NCBI GenBank assembly: GCA_965206655.1
Contig: CBDBKC010000035.1
Span: 62,001-126,000 of the forward strand
Length of the DNA: 64,000 nt
Origin: JAPPLB01 sp965206655
GTDB lineage: Bacteria > Acidobacteriota > Terriglobia > Bryobacterales > UBA6623
Direction: 5' to 3'
The position numbers were made by a program, and so were the translations under genes. The notes under the pieces are model-generated. The model did not search any database. It was given only the letters and a program-made list of their open reading frames with translations, and was not told the origin of the DNA. Each line of letters starts with the position of its first letter. Positions within the stretch are counted from its first letter, which is position 1. Positions 41,625-50,792 of this stretch are shown here, piece after piece.

Positions 41625-44324
41625 TTACGGAATGATCTTGAACTCCGGTGAGTTCGCCAAGGCCCAAATCACATCCTCATAGCGTTCACGGAAGGCCGAT
41701 TGTAGAACCGTCGTCGGGTCGTCGCCCATCCGCACAGTGCGTTCTTCTTCCATGCGGATCAGATTGGACTCCTCGGACATGTGGTTGGCCCACGAGACTC
41801 GCTTGTCGGTTTTCTTCGATAGATCGATATCCGACAGCGACATGCTGGCTACGCGGCGGTCCGCGTAGGTCGGCTGTAGGTAGTCAACGAAGACGTTCGT
41901 CTCGTCGGTGCTGGGCGGACGCGACAGCAGCCGCAGATAGGTCTCGCGGACCATCTCGTCCAGCGGCCGATCTTCGAGCGCCAACCGGGTGAAACCGCTG
42001 TCGTCGGAGAGCCGCGTAATCCGGGTGCCCATCGGACCGTTTGCCAACATCAGGGTTTGCATCGGTGAAGGCCCATCGTCCCGCGTGCTGGCCGGATCTT
42101 GGCGCGCCTGGCGCCAACCGAACGTTGTCAATACGTCCACCAACGCCTGGGCCCGCGGTAAAGCCAGCGACGGACGGTCCCGCTCATTCGAGAGTGCTGT
42201 CATCTCCCATGCGCGCTCCGGAGTGCCCATATTCACAAACTGCCTCAACGGACGGTCGCCTAATGGGTTGAGATTCAGATCCTCAGAATCAAGACTCTTG
42301 CCCACGGCCAGGTGGAGGGAATCGACCAACTGCTCCGCACTCAGCCGCCTCGGAACGGGACCCGCCACGAGGGCGTCCCGTTCGCTGCCTGACTCGGCCG
42401 CGGCCGGATCGGGCTTTCGCTGATAAACGTGCGACGAAAAGATCAAACGCGCGAGATGCTTGAGGTCGTAGCCGCTCTCGAGGAACTGCCGTGCCAGATA
42501 CCTCAGCAATTGCGGGTGCGAAACGTCCGCCTCGAACCAATCTTCGGCAGGCTCGACCATGCCTCGCCCCAAGTAACGCTTCCAGACGCGGTTGACGATC
42601 ACCTCGCCAAAGCGCTCGTTCTGCGGATCAACCATCAAGCTCGCCAGTTGATGGCGACTCGCCACAGCCGTGTTGCTCGGAGGTTCGGCCACAACGGTAG
42701 CGCCGCTCAGGGCTTGGAACGGCCAATGCGCCTCAATCCGGTCACCCGGCTTCAGCGAAATCTGAACGTACGGTTTGCGCGCCCCCTCGCGGACCGGCAC
42801 CGTGCTGGCCTCGGGCAACTCGATAGGGCTGCCGTCAAGCAGCGCGGCGACACTGAACAAATCTTTTTGCTTGAAAGGGTGAAACGGCGCGTCGTGGCAG
42901 CGGGCGCACGACAACTTCTGCCCCAGAAACGCCTGCGAAAGAATGTCGGCCTTCGCTGCCATCGGGGCATCATTCAGGCTCGCCATCGCGAACCCCCGAG
43001 GCGCGCCCTTATACAGGCTCCCCTCCATTTCGATCAGCTCCGTCACGAGGCGATCGAATGGCAAGTCATCGCTGAACGCCTGATGCAGCCACCATCGAAA
43101 CGGACCGCTGTTATTGAGATCCGGCTTCAAGATGCTGGGATTCTCGGCCAAGACATCCTGCCAGTAGGGAATCCAGTGATCGGCCCAGCCCGGGTCGTTC
43201 AAAAGACGCTCGATGGCCCGTTGTCTTCGCAGCTCGGGTGGGTCCTTCAGATACGCGCGAATCTCATCCGCCGTGGGGATGACTCCGATAGCATCGAGCG
43301 ACAACCGGCGCAGAAACTCAAGGTCACTGGTCAGGGGCATGGGCCCGAGGCCCGCTTCTTCCAGCTTTACTTGAATGAACCGGTCGATATCGTTATGGAC
43401 CGATTCTTCCGAAGCGACCCTGGGCGCGTCCACCGGAGCCTTGGTAGCCAACCAAGCGCGCACTTGGCGATGCCGATCGGCCCAAGCGGCCTCAACCGCA
43501 TCATCGGCCGCGCGCCGCCGCGCCACATCTCCTTCGCTGTGTCGGGCAATAACCTTCGCCTCGTAGGCCTCCCAGCCCTCGTTCGTCAGGAACGGCGTCC
43601 CAGCACCCCCGAGCAACCGGTCGAGTTCCCCGTCACGGGAGTAACTCAACGACAACTCAGCCGGATCGGGAATCAACCCATACCCGCCGATCAGCGCGAT
43701 GAGTGTGAACTCGTGCTCGCCGCCGTCGAGGTCCATGGTCACCAGCACGTCTTGATGAGGAACACTCGCCGGGCGAAGAGGAGGTTCCACAAACTTCGGG
43801 GGCGGCGGCAACTCGTCGTTGCTTGACCGATTCGGCACCTGGCGTTTGGTGGTTGCCAGTATTTCCCCGTCCACTTCAAAGCGGGCCGATCCCTTGGAGC
43901 GAAGCCGGAAACGGTAGCTCCCCGCTGGTAGCGCCGCTTTCATTCCTGCCTTCAGTGCGAACGGCTCGGAGTAATCCAACGCCAGAGCGTTTTTCGAGAA
44001 CTTGGTTGGCAGCCGCGGAAAGCCGAATGCTGACTCGGTGTAGCTGAAGGTCGGAGTCAATCCGATCAAGTCGATGTCGCGAGCCTTGTGGTGTACGTAT
44101 TTCTTGTCCCACCCCGCCTCAGCTTCTTCGGGAGTCGACGGGGGAGCAGGAGCGAGGTTCTCATAGATCTCGACAACAACGGGCCCCACCGTTTCCAAAG
44201 AGGCCTCCAAGACCGGGTTTGCCACCACGGCCAAGGGAGCAGCCAAGCAGAGGATCAGTCCGAGACGGACCGTCGGAGGAATCAAACTCAGCCCTATGCG
44301 ATCACCAAAAGGTTTGTAGCCCAT
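41625..44324 (-). CDS. Exported DUF1549/DUF1553 cytochrome protein, second copy
   Basis: The product has 899 residues. ATG 44324 is chosen because a signal-like hydrophobic stretch (LGLILCLAAPLAVVANP) follows it. The N-terminal third contains a PA14-like or carbohydrate-binding beta domain (FALKAGMKAALPAGSYRFRL). DUF1549 is at about 330-530 (FIQVKLEEAGLGPMPLTSDL, and the haem site KLSCARCHDAPFHPFKQKDL). DUF1553 follows (LASLMVDPQNERFGEVIVNR). It differs from the protein at 35109 in lacking the CX4CH segment. It pairs with the DUF1501 gene as the Tat-exported partner. Confidence 0.87.
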   Translation of the reverse strand: MGYKPFGDRIGLSLIPPTVRLGLILCLAAPLAVVANPVLEASLETVGPVVVEIYENLAPAPPSTPEEAEAGWDKKYVHHKARDIDLIGLTPTFSYTESAFGFPRLPTKFSKNALALDYSEPFALKAGMKAALPAGSYRFRLRSKGSARFEVDGEILATTKRQVPNRSSNDELPPPPKFVEPPLRPASVPHQDVLVTMDLDGGEHEFTLIALIGGYGLIPDPAELSLSYSRDGELDRLLGGAGTPFLTNEGWEAYEAKVIARHSEGDVARRRAADDAVEAAWADRHRQVRAWLATKAPVDAPRVASEESVHNDIDRFIQVKLEEAGLGPMPLTSDLEFLRRLSLDAIGVIPTADEIRAYLKDPPELRRQRAIERLLNDPGWADHWIPYWQDVLAENPSILKPDLNNSGPFRWWLHQAFSDDLPFDRLVTELIEMEGSLYKGAPRGFAMASLNDAPMAAKADILSQAFLGQKLSCARCHDAPFHPFKQKDLFSVAALLDGSPIELPEASTVPVREGARKPYVQISLKPGDRIEAHWPFQALSGATVVAEPPSNTAVASRHQLASLMVDPQNERFGEVIVNRVWKRYLGRGMVEPAEDWFEADVSHPQLLRYLARQFLESGYDLKHLARLIFSSHVYQRKPDPAAAESGSERDALVAGPVPRRLSAEQLVDSLHLAVGKSLDSEDLNLNPLGDRPLRQFVNMGTPERAWEMTALSNERDRPSLALPRAQALVDVLTTFGWRQARQDPASTRDDGPSPMQTLMLANGPMGTRITRLSDDSGFTRLALEDRPLDEMVRETYLRLLSRPPSTDETNVFVDYLQPTYADRRVASMSLSDIDLSKKTDKRVSWANHMSEESNLIRMEEERTVRMGDDPTTVLQSAFRERYEDVIWALANSPEFKIIP

Positions 44325-44580
44325 CAAGGAACCTCGTGCCGATTCAAGCACGCCACGGCCTGCCGTCGACCGGCATCCGACACGCACTCATAGATATTAT
44401 CCCCCAACGCGCGATGAAGTCCAACGTAGAGATGGGGATTCTCCACCGATCCGGCCGCCACTCCGTCCGTCGTCGCCATCCAAGCGCATCGTATGCAGGC
44501 GACAGGGCTATACTCCTAGCGATACCGCATAACCGACAACAAAGGGTGTCCGCGGTCACAATGCACGGGAGGTACCCGCT

Positions 44581-45036
44581 ATGTACAAGACGGTTTCCAA
44601 CATGCTCGAACGCTACGAACGGGGCAAGATGAGCCGCCGTCAGCTCGTAATCGGACTGACGACCCTGGCTGCCGCTTCGCCCGGACAAGCCGAGGCTTCA
44701 ACATTCAAAGGCGTCGAGGTGAACCACGTTGCTCTGAACGTGACGGACGTGAAGCGCTCACGAGATTTCTATCACAAGCATCTCGGGCTTCCCGTCGTGA
44801 ACGAGTCCGATCGGAACTGCTTTCTCGGCCTGGGACGAAATTTTCTCGCTCTGTTCCAAAGCTCCAGTCCGAGCATGAACCACTACTGCCTGGCTATCGA
44901 GGATTACGACGCAACGAGCGTGGCCGCGACTCTCGATGCGGAAGGATTGAAGCCGCGGCGGACCCAAGACCGCGTTTACTTCAAAGACCCCGATGGCTTG
45001 ACCGTGCAGTTGTCATCGAAAGACCACCAGCCGTAG
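44581..45036 (+). CDS. VOC-superfamily protein with Tat-like signal
   Basis: The 151-residue protein has an N-terminus MYKTVSNMLERYERGK followed by SRRQLVIGLTTLAAA, a twin-arginine-like signal. The mature part is one vicinal-oxygen-chelate module: VNHVALNVTDVKRSRDFYHK with the metal His, HYCLAIEDYD, and RVYFKDPDGLTVQLSS with the Glu position replaced by Gln (VQLSS), so one metal ligand may be missing. GGGAGGT lies 7 bp before the ATG. Substrate unknown; binding without catalysis is possible. Confidence 0.75.
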   Translation: MYKTVSNMLERYERGKMSRRQLVIGLTTLAAASPGQAEASTFKGVEVNHVALNVTDVKRSRDFYHKHLGLPVVNESDRNCFLGLGRNFLALFQSSSPSMNHYCLAIEDYDATSVAATLDAEGLKPRRTQDRVYFKDPDGLTVQLSSKDHQP

Positions 45037-45120
45037 GGCGGCTTTCATCGCAGGCGACGCCGCCGGACATCTTCGGGAGCAGGCGTAACAACCTGGGTCA
45101 GGTACGCCCAAGGAGCAATC

Positions 45121-46434
45121 ATGCAGACCAACAGTTCATCAAAATCCGGCCGGCGCGGATTCTTCCAAAGCCTTCTGGCCGGCTCGACAGCGGCTAGTCT
45201 TGCCGGCTTGGCACAAACCAAGTCTGCGTTCGCCCAATCCATAGACAAAGTTCGTGGAATGGGGGCCGACTGGAAGGAGGATGGCGGCTACTGGAGTAAA
45301 GTCCGTGAGAAGTTCATGTTGGAAAAAGGACTCGCGTACCTAAACACCGGCACTCTGGGGCCGACTCCCCGGCCCGTGTACGAGTCTCTTGTGGATTACT
45401 GGCGGCTCATGGCGGTTAATCCCCACGAAAACAGCATGATCTTTCAGAACCGAATGGAGGAGATCCGTTCCAAGACGGCAAGCTTCCTGGGCGTGTCCCC
45501 CGACACGATCGCGATCACTCGGAACACGACCGAGGGAAATACCATCCTGTGTCACGGGCTGGATCTCAAGCCGGGGGACGAGGTGCTCATCACAGCCTTT
45601 GAGCATGCCAGCAACCGTGAAACCTGGCGTCGCCAGGCTAAGCGGTTCGGTTTGGTGGTCAAGCAAGTGCAATTCCCCATTCCGCCCTCTACCCCGGGCG
45701 TTATTCTCGATGCGTTCGAGAAAGCGATTACACCCCGCACCCGTGTGATGCACTTCGCAAATCCTCTCGGGAGCACAGGCTGCTTTCTACCAGTCAAAGC
45801 GTTGGTCGAACTGGCTCATCAGCGTCGTATCCTGTGCTTCGTCGATGGTGCGCACAGCATCGGCCAGATACGCCTCAATCTGGCTGAGTGGGGTGTCGAT
45901 GGCTTCGCCTGTAACGCCCATAAGTGGCTGGCCGGAGCGGCCGGCGTGGGAATCCTCTTCGTCAAAGAGAATGTGCAAGACCGCGTCTGGCCCAATATCA
46001 GTATCCTGCCCTGGGATCGGCCTCCTCGGGGAGCCCGGAAGTACAGCCTGAGTGTGGGTCGAAGACCCTGGCCTGTTGTCGCCTCGCTGGAGGACACGCT
46101 CGACTTTCAGAACGCTCTGGGACGCGACAGAATCGAACAAAGGACAAGAGATCTCGGGACCTACTTAAGAAAGCAGGCGGCCGCAATCGATCGTGTGAAA
46201 CTCTATACGCCAACGCAACCGAGCATGTCGGCCGGCATTACGAGCATCGGTGTGGACGGTGTGTCAGGGAAGAAACTGAAAGAGTATCTCCGACAAAACT
46301 ACGATACATATGTGCCCGGCGGCAGCAACCGCCCGGGGGCGCCCGTCCGATTCTCGACTCACTACTACAACACCTTCGAGCAGGTCGACACCGTCGTTCA
46401 AGCACTCCGGGAAATGGCTTCGAGTTCGGCCTAG
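45121..46434 (+). CDS. Tat-exported class V aminotransferase (isopenicillin N epimerase/desulfurase type)
   Basis: The 437-residue protein has a twin-arginine signal (SGRRGFFQSLLAGSTAASLA) with cleavage near SAFAQ. The PLP fold is seen in AITRNTTEGNTILCHGLDL, CFVDGAHSIGQIRLNLAEW (Asp for the pyridine nitrogen) and the Schiff-base Lys in CNAHKWLAGAAGVGILFV. No conserved active-site Cys of true cysteine desulfurases is evident, which favours an epimerase- or lyase-type activity. Export of a PLP enzyme through Tat is unusual but recurrent in soil bacteria. It follows the VOC gene by 84 bp. Confidence 0.85.
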   Translation: MQTNSSSKSGRRGFFQSLLAGSTAASLAGLAQTKSAFAQSIDKVRGMGADWKEDGGYWSKVREKFMLEKGLAYLNTGTLGPTPRPVYESLVDYWRLMAVNPHENSMIFQNRMEEIRSKTASFLGVSPDTIAITRNTTEGNTILCHGLDLKPGDEVLITAFEHASNRETWRRQAKRFGLVVKQVQFPIPPSTPGVILDAFEKAITPRTRVMHFANPLGSTGCFLPVKALVELAHQRRILCFVDGAHSIGQIRLNLAEWGVDGFACNAHKWLAGAAGVGILFVKENVQDRVWPNISILPWDRPPRGARKYSLSVGRRPWPVVASLEDTLDFQNALGRDRIEQRTRDLGTYLRKQAAAIDRVKLYTPTQPSMSAGITSIGVDGVSGKKLKEYLRQNYDTYVPGGSNRPGAPVRFSTHYYNTFEQVDTVVQALREMASSSA

Positions 46435-46528
46435 AAACGCGCCAGTCTTCCCCAGCGTCACCCTAATCTTGAATCGGTTACCGTGGGGATATATCGGGTT
46501 CGCACGCCGAACCGGCATTGCGGACTCC

Positions 46529-47137
46529 CTAACCGGCACCTTCGTCGGGCATAGTTCGTGTGTGGTTGAACGTGTATTCGCCGAGCAGACGCTCAACACC
46601 TGCTTCATCTCGGGCAATCAGGCGGGCAATCATCTTGCTCGTGGGCGCGGCCTTCATCAATGTGATCGACTCCTGATAGATGACGCTGCGCGTGCTGGAG
46701 TGAATAGGGATGTCCGGCAACCGGAACTGCTCGACGCCGCGCTCGTCATACATGCGGAGATCGACTCGCTTCGCGCCGGTTAAGTCGGCGGCTAAGCGCG
46801 CGATGAGGATGTCGTCTTCGGCCGTCACGGTGCACTCAACACCGCCTCCAATAGGAACCTCGTATTGGCGGACGCGCAAACCTTCCCCCACGGCGCGCTT
46901 GAGCAACGCATCGCTCACAACCATCCGCAGACTTCCCTCGCGCGCTAGCTCGCGAACTCCCTCGACCAGCGCAATCACTTCGCGGAGCTGCGCTCCGCAG
47001 CTATCGCAGGCGAGTAGATGCTCTTCAACAGCTTCTTCTTCCGCAATCTCCAGCTTGGCGAGCCAATAGTCGGCGAGGATCGCTGCGGCGATGGGTTCTG
47101 AGCAAGCCGGCGGTTGACCCTTGTCTGCAGTTGTCAT
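46529..47137 (-). CDS. Anti-sigma factor-like protein with zinc-finger motif
   Basis: The product has 202 residues from ATG 47137, which overlaps the sigma gene's stop (ATGA). The N-terminus carries a zf-HC2-type motif: EEHLLACDSCGAQLREV gives H-x3-C-x2-C. There is no clear membrane segment, so it is probably a cytoplasmic zinc-binding anti-sigma factor. The C-terminal half is beta-rich (ILIARLAADLTGAKRVDLRM) and may sense the signal. It is cotranscribed with the sigma factor. Confidence 0.8.
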   Translation of the reverse strand: MTTADKGQPPACSEPIAAAILADYWLAKLEIAEEEAVEEHLLACDSCGAQLREVIALVEGVRELAREGSLRMVVSDALLKRAVGEGLRVRQYEVPIGGGVECTVTAEDDILIARLAADLTGAKRVDLRMYDERGVEQFRLPDIPIHSSTRSVIYQESITLMKAAPTSKMIARLIARDEAGVERLLGEYTFNHTRTMPDEGAG

Positions 47138-47691
47138 GCGGCAACACCCATGCACTCGCGTAGCTGCTGGATCGCCCGATGGCGAATGACCCGGACGTTG
47201 GCTTCAGAAAGGCCCAGGAAACTAGCGACATCGGCGCCTGTCTGCTCGTCATAAAAAGTCATGACAACGACCGAGCGCTCGCGTTCCTTCAGATTCTGCA
47301 TACAGCGGTTGAGTTTCGCGCGGTCAAGATGTGGCAGGGACGGCTGAACCGATGTCTGTAAATCAGCGGCGAACTGGGCAAGTAGGCGTTCTTTTCTATG
47401 AGCGCTGCGCTTCAGGTTGAGCACTGTCAGCCGGCATGTTCCCAGCACGAAAGATGCAAGCTTCTCCGGTTTGCGTAGGCGACCTGCCCGTAGAGCTTCG
47501 AGTGTTGTGACGAGCACTTGCTGCATAAGGTCCTCCGAGGCGTGTTCGTCTCTCAAGTGGCGCAAGCCGTAGAGCCGAACACGAGGTGCCATTCGGCGGT
47601 ACAACTCAGCCTCAGCATCGGGCCTTCTCCCTGAGCCGATCAACCGCACCAGCTCGGCATCCGTCAGTTCGGCGTTCATCAACCCATACAT
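47134..47691 (-). CDS. ECF-family RNA polymerase sigma factor
   Basis: The product has 185 residues from ATG 47691; ATG 47679 is a close alternative. Region 2 is seen in YGLRHLRDEHASEDLMQQVLVTTLEALRAG and region 4 in LKERERSVVVMTFYDEQTGADVASFLGLSEANVRVIRHRAIQQL (motifs read at residues about 45-75 and 130-175), with a complete helix-turn-helix. The anti-sigma gene overlaps its end. Upstream, an 8 bp inverted repeat with GTAACG arms lies in the region shared with the divergent metallo-hydrolase gene, suggesting autoregulation. Confidence 0.9.
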   Translation of the reverse strand: MYGLMNAELTDAELVRLIGSGRRPDAEAELYRRMAPRVRLYGLRHLRDEHASEDLMQQVLVTTLEALRAGRLRKPEKLASFVLGTCRLTVLNLKRSAHRKERLLAQFAADLQTSVQPSLPHLDRAKLNRCMQNLKERERSVVVMTFYDEQTGADVASFLGLSEANVRVIRHRAIQQLRECMGVAA

Positions 47692-47696
47692 TTTAT

Positions 47697-47723
47697 GTGT
47701 AACGGGAAAGCTGTTCGTTACAC
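47697..47723. promoter_or_regulatory. Inverted repeat in the divergent sigma/MBL promoter region
   Basis: GTGTAACG (47697-47704) and CGTTACAC (47716-47723) are perfect inverted repeats with an 11 bp spacer, 6 bp upstream of the sigma ATG. GTAAC-type -35 elements are common for ECF sigma factors. The symmetry instead suggests a dimeric repressor site. Confidence 0.5.
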
Positions 47724-47786
47724 GTCCGGGTATCAGGTGCGGGCCATCCCACACAGCGGTCCGACGAGAAATAAGGAGAACACGGA

Positions 47787-48515
47787 GTGATTGCAAGCAA
47801 AGAGACAGATACGTGTATTGACGAAGTCGCGGCTGGGATCTATCGCATCTCTACGCCGCTTGACGTGATCCCGGGGGGATTCACCTTCAACTCATACTTG
47901 ATAGTTGACGATGAGCCGCTGCTATTCCACACAGGGTGGCGGAAGGTATTCCCCGCCACCCTGAAAGCCATCGGAAAGGTGATGCCGGTCGAGAAACTAC
48001 GCTGGATCGGTGGGTCTCACTTTGAAGGTGATGAGTTTGGCGCGCTGAACGATCTGTTGGCGGCTGCGCCCGGCGCGACCCCCTTTGGTGCGGAGATCGG
48101 TGTACTAACGTCTCTCGATGACTTTGCCGTTCGGCCTGCCCGCGGGTTTGCGGATGACGAAGAGTTTTCCATCGGCAGTCGCCGGATGAAGTGGTTCTAC
48201 ACGCCTCACGTCCCGCACGGCTGGGACTGCGGCATTCTGTTGGATCTTTCCACGAAGACATTGCTCTGCGGGGATCTGTTTACGCAACCGGGCGCGGACC
48301 TACCAGCCGTGACCGAATCAGAGATACTCAGTGCAAGCGAAGAGATGCGCGGGATGATGGACTACTACGCCCACGCAACGGGTACACCAGCCATTTTAGA
48401 GCGGTTGGCGGGGGTCGATGCTTCGATGCTCGCCTGTCAACATGGGAGCGCCTACCGGGGGGACACTGCCGCCCTGCTTCGCGAACTCGCAGACACAATC
48501 GCAAGGAGTGACTGA
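47787..48515 (+). CDS. Metallo-beta-lactamase-fold protein of the flavodiiron (ODP) type
   Basis: The 242-residue product starts with GTG 47787, 8 bp after AAGGAG. The metal motif is SHFEGDEFG (H-x-E-x-D), the form found in flavodiiron/oxygen-binding di-iron proteins and not the HxHxDH of true hydrolases. Later ligands are in TPHVPHGWDCGI and LLCGDLFTQPGAD, with a final His in ACQHGSAYRG. No flavodoxin domain is attached. It may reduce O2 or NO, or sense them. It is divergent from the ECF sigma gene, which may control it. Confidence 0.85.
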   Translation: MIASKETDTCIDEVAAGIYRISTPLDVIPGGFTFNSYLIVDDEPLLFHTGWRKVFPATLKAIGKVMPVEKLRWIGGSHFEGDEFGALNDLLAAAPGATPFGAEIGVLTSLDDFAVRPARGFADDEEFSIGSRRMKWFYTPHVPHGWDCGILLDLSTKTLLCGDLFTQPGADLPAVTESEILSASEEMRGMMDYYAHATGTPAILERLAGVDASMLACQHGSAYRGDTAALLRELADTIARSD

Positions 48516-48526
48516 ATATTCTTTGA

Positions 48527-48548
48527 GACAGGCCACATAGCGCCTGTC
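48527..48548 (+). terminator. Hairpin after the MBL-fold gene
   Basis: GACAGGC (48527-48533) pairs perfectly with GCCTGTC (48542-48548) around an 8 bp loop, 11 bp after the stop codon. No T-run follows. Confidence 0.5.
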
Positions 48549-48657
48549 CGCCGTTAGCTGTCGAGATACCGGGTTATCACAGGCTAGCCATCGGGTCCGT
48601 CCCCACTTGAGGGCGAATTCGTGCATGACCTTGAGTCTTGCTGGGGCCTGTGAGGGA

Positions 48658-50151
48658 CTACGCGGGGCGCCGGAAGATCTTCGCCTCTGGGCTGAAGCTA
48701 ACGTCGTCGTCAAGCGGGAACATAGGTCGGCGGCAGCGGGTGTGACCCAAGCTCTTGAGATTGGCGCTTGTGGCGCCAGGGGCGTCCACATTGAGGTAGC
48801 AGGCTGCTCCCTCCTCGAACATGTGGAACTGGCAATGGGGCGACTTGACGATGACCGTGTCAAAGCTCCGCGGGTCCTGGCCGAGGGAGTAGAACAGAGA
48901 CCGGTCGTAGAGACTCACCGGTTTGCTGGTAACCGTCAAAGTGTAGTTGCGGCTTTCGAGTAGAGCGGAGCGGCCGCCATCCCAGATGCCGCCGTGGGAT
49001 TCGTTGCGGAACCGTCCGTCGGAGAGCATGCGGACTTGGCATGTCATTTCAAGGGGCGTGAAGCGTGGATCGAGGCTGCCGCCCAGCGGCACGCGGATGC
49101 TCGCGCCTACGCCGGCGTCGAAGGCTGCGGCGACCGCTGGGGCATCGACAAGCGGTACAAGGGCGGTCCGCTGATAGCCCGCTTCAACGAGCGCCCGGAG
49201 AATAGCGTTGCTGTCACCGGACGCGCCGGAACTGGTGGCGTCGGCGGCGTCAACCAACACCGCGGATCCCTGGGCCGCGGAAGCCCGCCGGACGCCCTCG
49301 GCGAGGCCGGTGAGGGGCTGTTGGAGATGGGCCCGCATCTCCCAGAAATCGTTCGCGATGGCGACGGCTTCGCGTTCGGCGAGCTCGGCGCTATCGTCGG
49401 TGACGATAAGCGTGTTCGAGCAAAGCTCGGGGACATCGGTGAAGGGATTCCCGATGAACATGCCGGCGGAAAGGCCTCCAGGGCCGTTTTCGACTTCGAT
49501 GGCCCGCTGCACACATCGGCCCCACATGCCGCTGGACGTTTGCAACTCGTTCCCCCGCACCAGTGCCGGAATGGCTACCCGCGCGGTTACGGGCTTCACT
49601 TGCCCGGAGAGGAGTCTGACGAGCAAACGGGCGGAACGCTCTCCGGTCTGAAAGAAATCGACGTGCGGGTACGTGTGGAAGAGAACGACCGCGTCGGAGT
49701 GCTCCACGATGGAGTCCGTGAGAATGCCGTGCAGATCGAGAGAGGTTACGATGGGGATTCGTTCGCCGACGATCTTGCGGGTTTCGGCGAGCAGATAGCC
49801 CTCGACGTCATGCTCGGTCTGGGCGGCCATCGCGCCATGGAGCGAGAAGTAGATGCCGTCGACCATGCCTGCATTCCGCACGGCACTGAGGAACGCGGTA
49901 GCGATCCGGGCGAAGGCGGGGTCCGCTACGGGTCCACCGGATGTGACAGCACGAGCGCTGAAGCCTGGGACGACTTCCATGTCGGGATGCTGGGCAAAGA
50001 CGCTCAGCGCGCCGCCGATCTCGGATTGAACGTCCCGGTGGGCTTCCAGCATCTCGCGGCCGGATGAGACCTCGAAATTATCAAAGCGCCCCAGGACCGG
50101 GTTGAAGGAAGAGATCTCCTGTTTGCACTCGTTGATAAGGATTCGGGGCAT
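48658..50151 (-). CDS. M81-family metallopeptidase, second copy (cytoplasmic)
   Basis: The 497-residue protein starts at ATG 50151 without a signal peptide, unlike the M81 protein at 16181. Family segments are NECKQEISSFNPVLGRF, VTSLDLHGILTDSIV, FHTYPHVDFFQTGERSARLL and LVDAADATSSGASGDSNAIL, which replace the corresponding segments of the first copy with clear divergence. It probably hydrolyses a small peptide-like or cyclic amide substrate; none can be named. A T-poor non-coding stretch lies upstream. Confidence 0.83.
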   Translation of the reverse strand: MPRILINECKQEISSFNPVLGRFDNFEVSSGREMLEAHRDVQSEIGGALSVFAQHPDMEVVPGFSARAVTSGGPVADPAFARIATAFLSAVRNAGMVDGIYFSLHGAMAAQTEHDVEGYLLAETRKIVGERIPIVTSLDLHGILTDSIVEHSDAVVLFHTYPHVDFFQTGERSARLLVRLLSGQVKPVTARVAIPALVRGNELQTSSGMWGRCVQRAIEVENGPGGLSAGMFIGNPFTDVPELCSNTLIVTDDSAELAEREAVAIANDFWEMRAHLQQPLTGLAEGVRRASAAQGSAVLVDAADATSSGASGDSNAILRALVEAGYQRTALVPLVDAPAVAAAFDAGVGASIRVPLGGSLDPRFTPLEMTCQVRMLSDGRFRNESHGGIWDGGRSALLESRNYTLTVTSKPVSLYDRSLFYSLGQDPRSFDTVIVKSPHCQFHMFEEGAACYLNVDAPGATSANLKSLGHTRCRRPMFPLDDDVSFSPEAKIFRRPA

Positions 50152-50792
50152 CAGAAACAGGATAGCCGAGCGCCATCAAGCCCGGCTCACACTCCCCGGC
50201 GCCAAAGAAACCAAACGGACCCACCGCGGCCGAAACCCTCCAGCCCGCCGAATCCCCCCCAACGCGAAACGACCCGACCGCCCGCATCCAATAAATACCA
50301 AACCAAGCCACCCGCACCGTCAGCCAAAGATTGGCTCAACCGCTGCCCGGATCAACGGCCCAACCCGTTTGACGAGTCACAGCGCGTCCAACCCAATGCC
50401 CTCAACCACTTGGCCCAAAAACACGCCGGAAAACTTGACACCCCATGCTACCGTCAAACCGCCAGGCCGGTAAGGTGTGTTCACCGCACCAACCCGACCA
50501 CTCCTCAGCCATTCTTTCAACCCGTTCTTTGACAACCCGCAGCGCGAACCTAGGCGCGAAAAATCGATACCTCCTCGACCAGCCGCCGAACCCTCATCCG
50601 CCGGATCCAAACCGGGATGTGCCGGTAGCCGTGCATCTTGCCGGCTTCAGGCCCGACGCACCCCAAAGTGGGACAAAAACGGGCTCTTAGTGTGCCATTT
50701 TGTTCCAAAAGCGAACACACAGCGAAAACGCAAATGCCGCGGCCAACCCCATCCTCTCCCAGCTACCTTGGCGGTGGATCCTCTTTCATAGA
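50152..50792. other. Gene-free 640 bp interval with strong base skew
   Basis: No credible gene is seen on either strand. Between about 50160 and 50640 the plus strand is rich in A and C and poor in T: only 2 of 60 bases are T in 50221-50280. An imperfect inverted repeat GGGACAAAA/TTTTGTTCC lies at 50670-50706. The DinB gene starts at the right edge. The stretch could be a decayed gene or structural RNA; nothing identifies it. Confidence 0.6.

Noticed and set aside
42429..43826. A 465-codon open frame opposite the second DUF1549/DUF1553 gene
   Set aside because: The sense strand encodes clear family motifs throughout. The antisense frame is long only because of high GC and codon bias.
48994..50067. 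A 357-codon frame opposite the second M81 gene
   Set aside because: It mirrors a gene with conserved metallopeptidase motifs and has no features of its own.
50081..50700. Short open frames in the T-poor interval as genes
   Set aside because: Their translations are low-complexity (Gly/Val/Trp or Pro/Arg/Ser), lack ribosome sites and show no domain.
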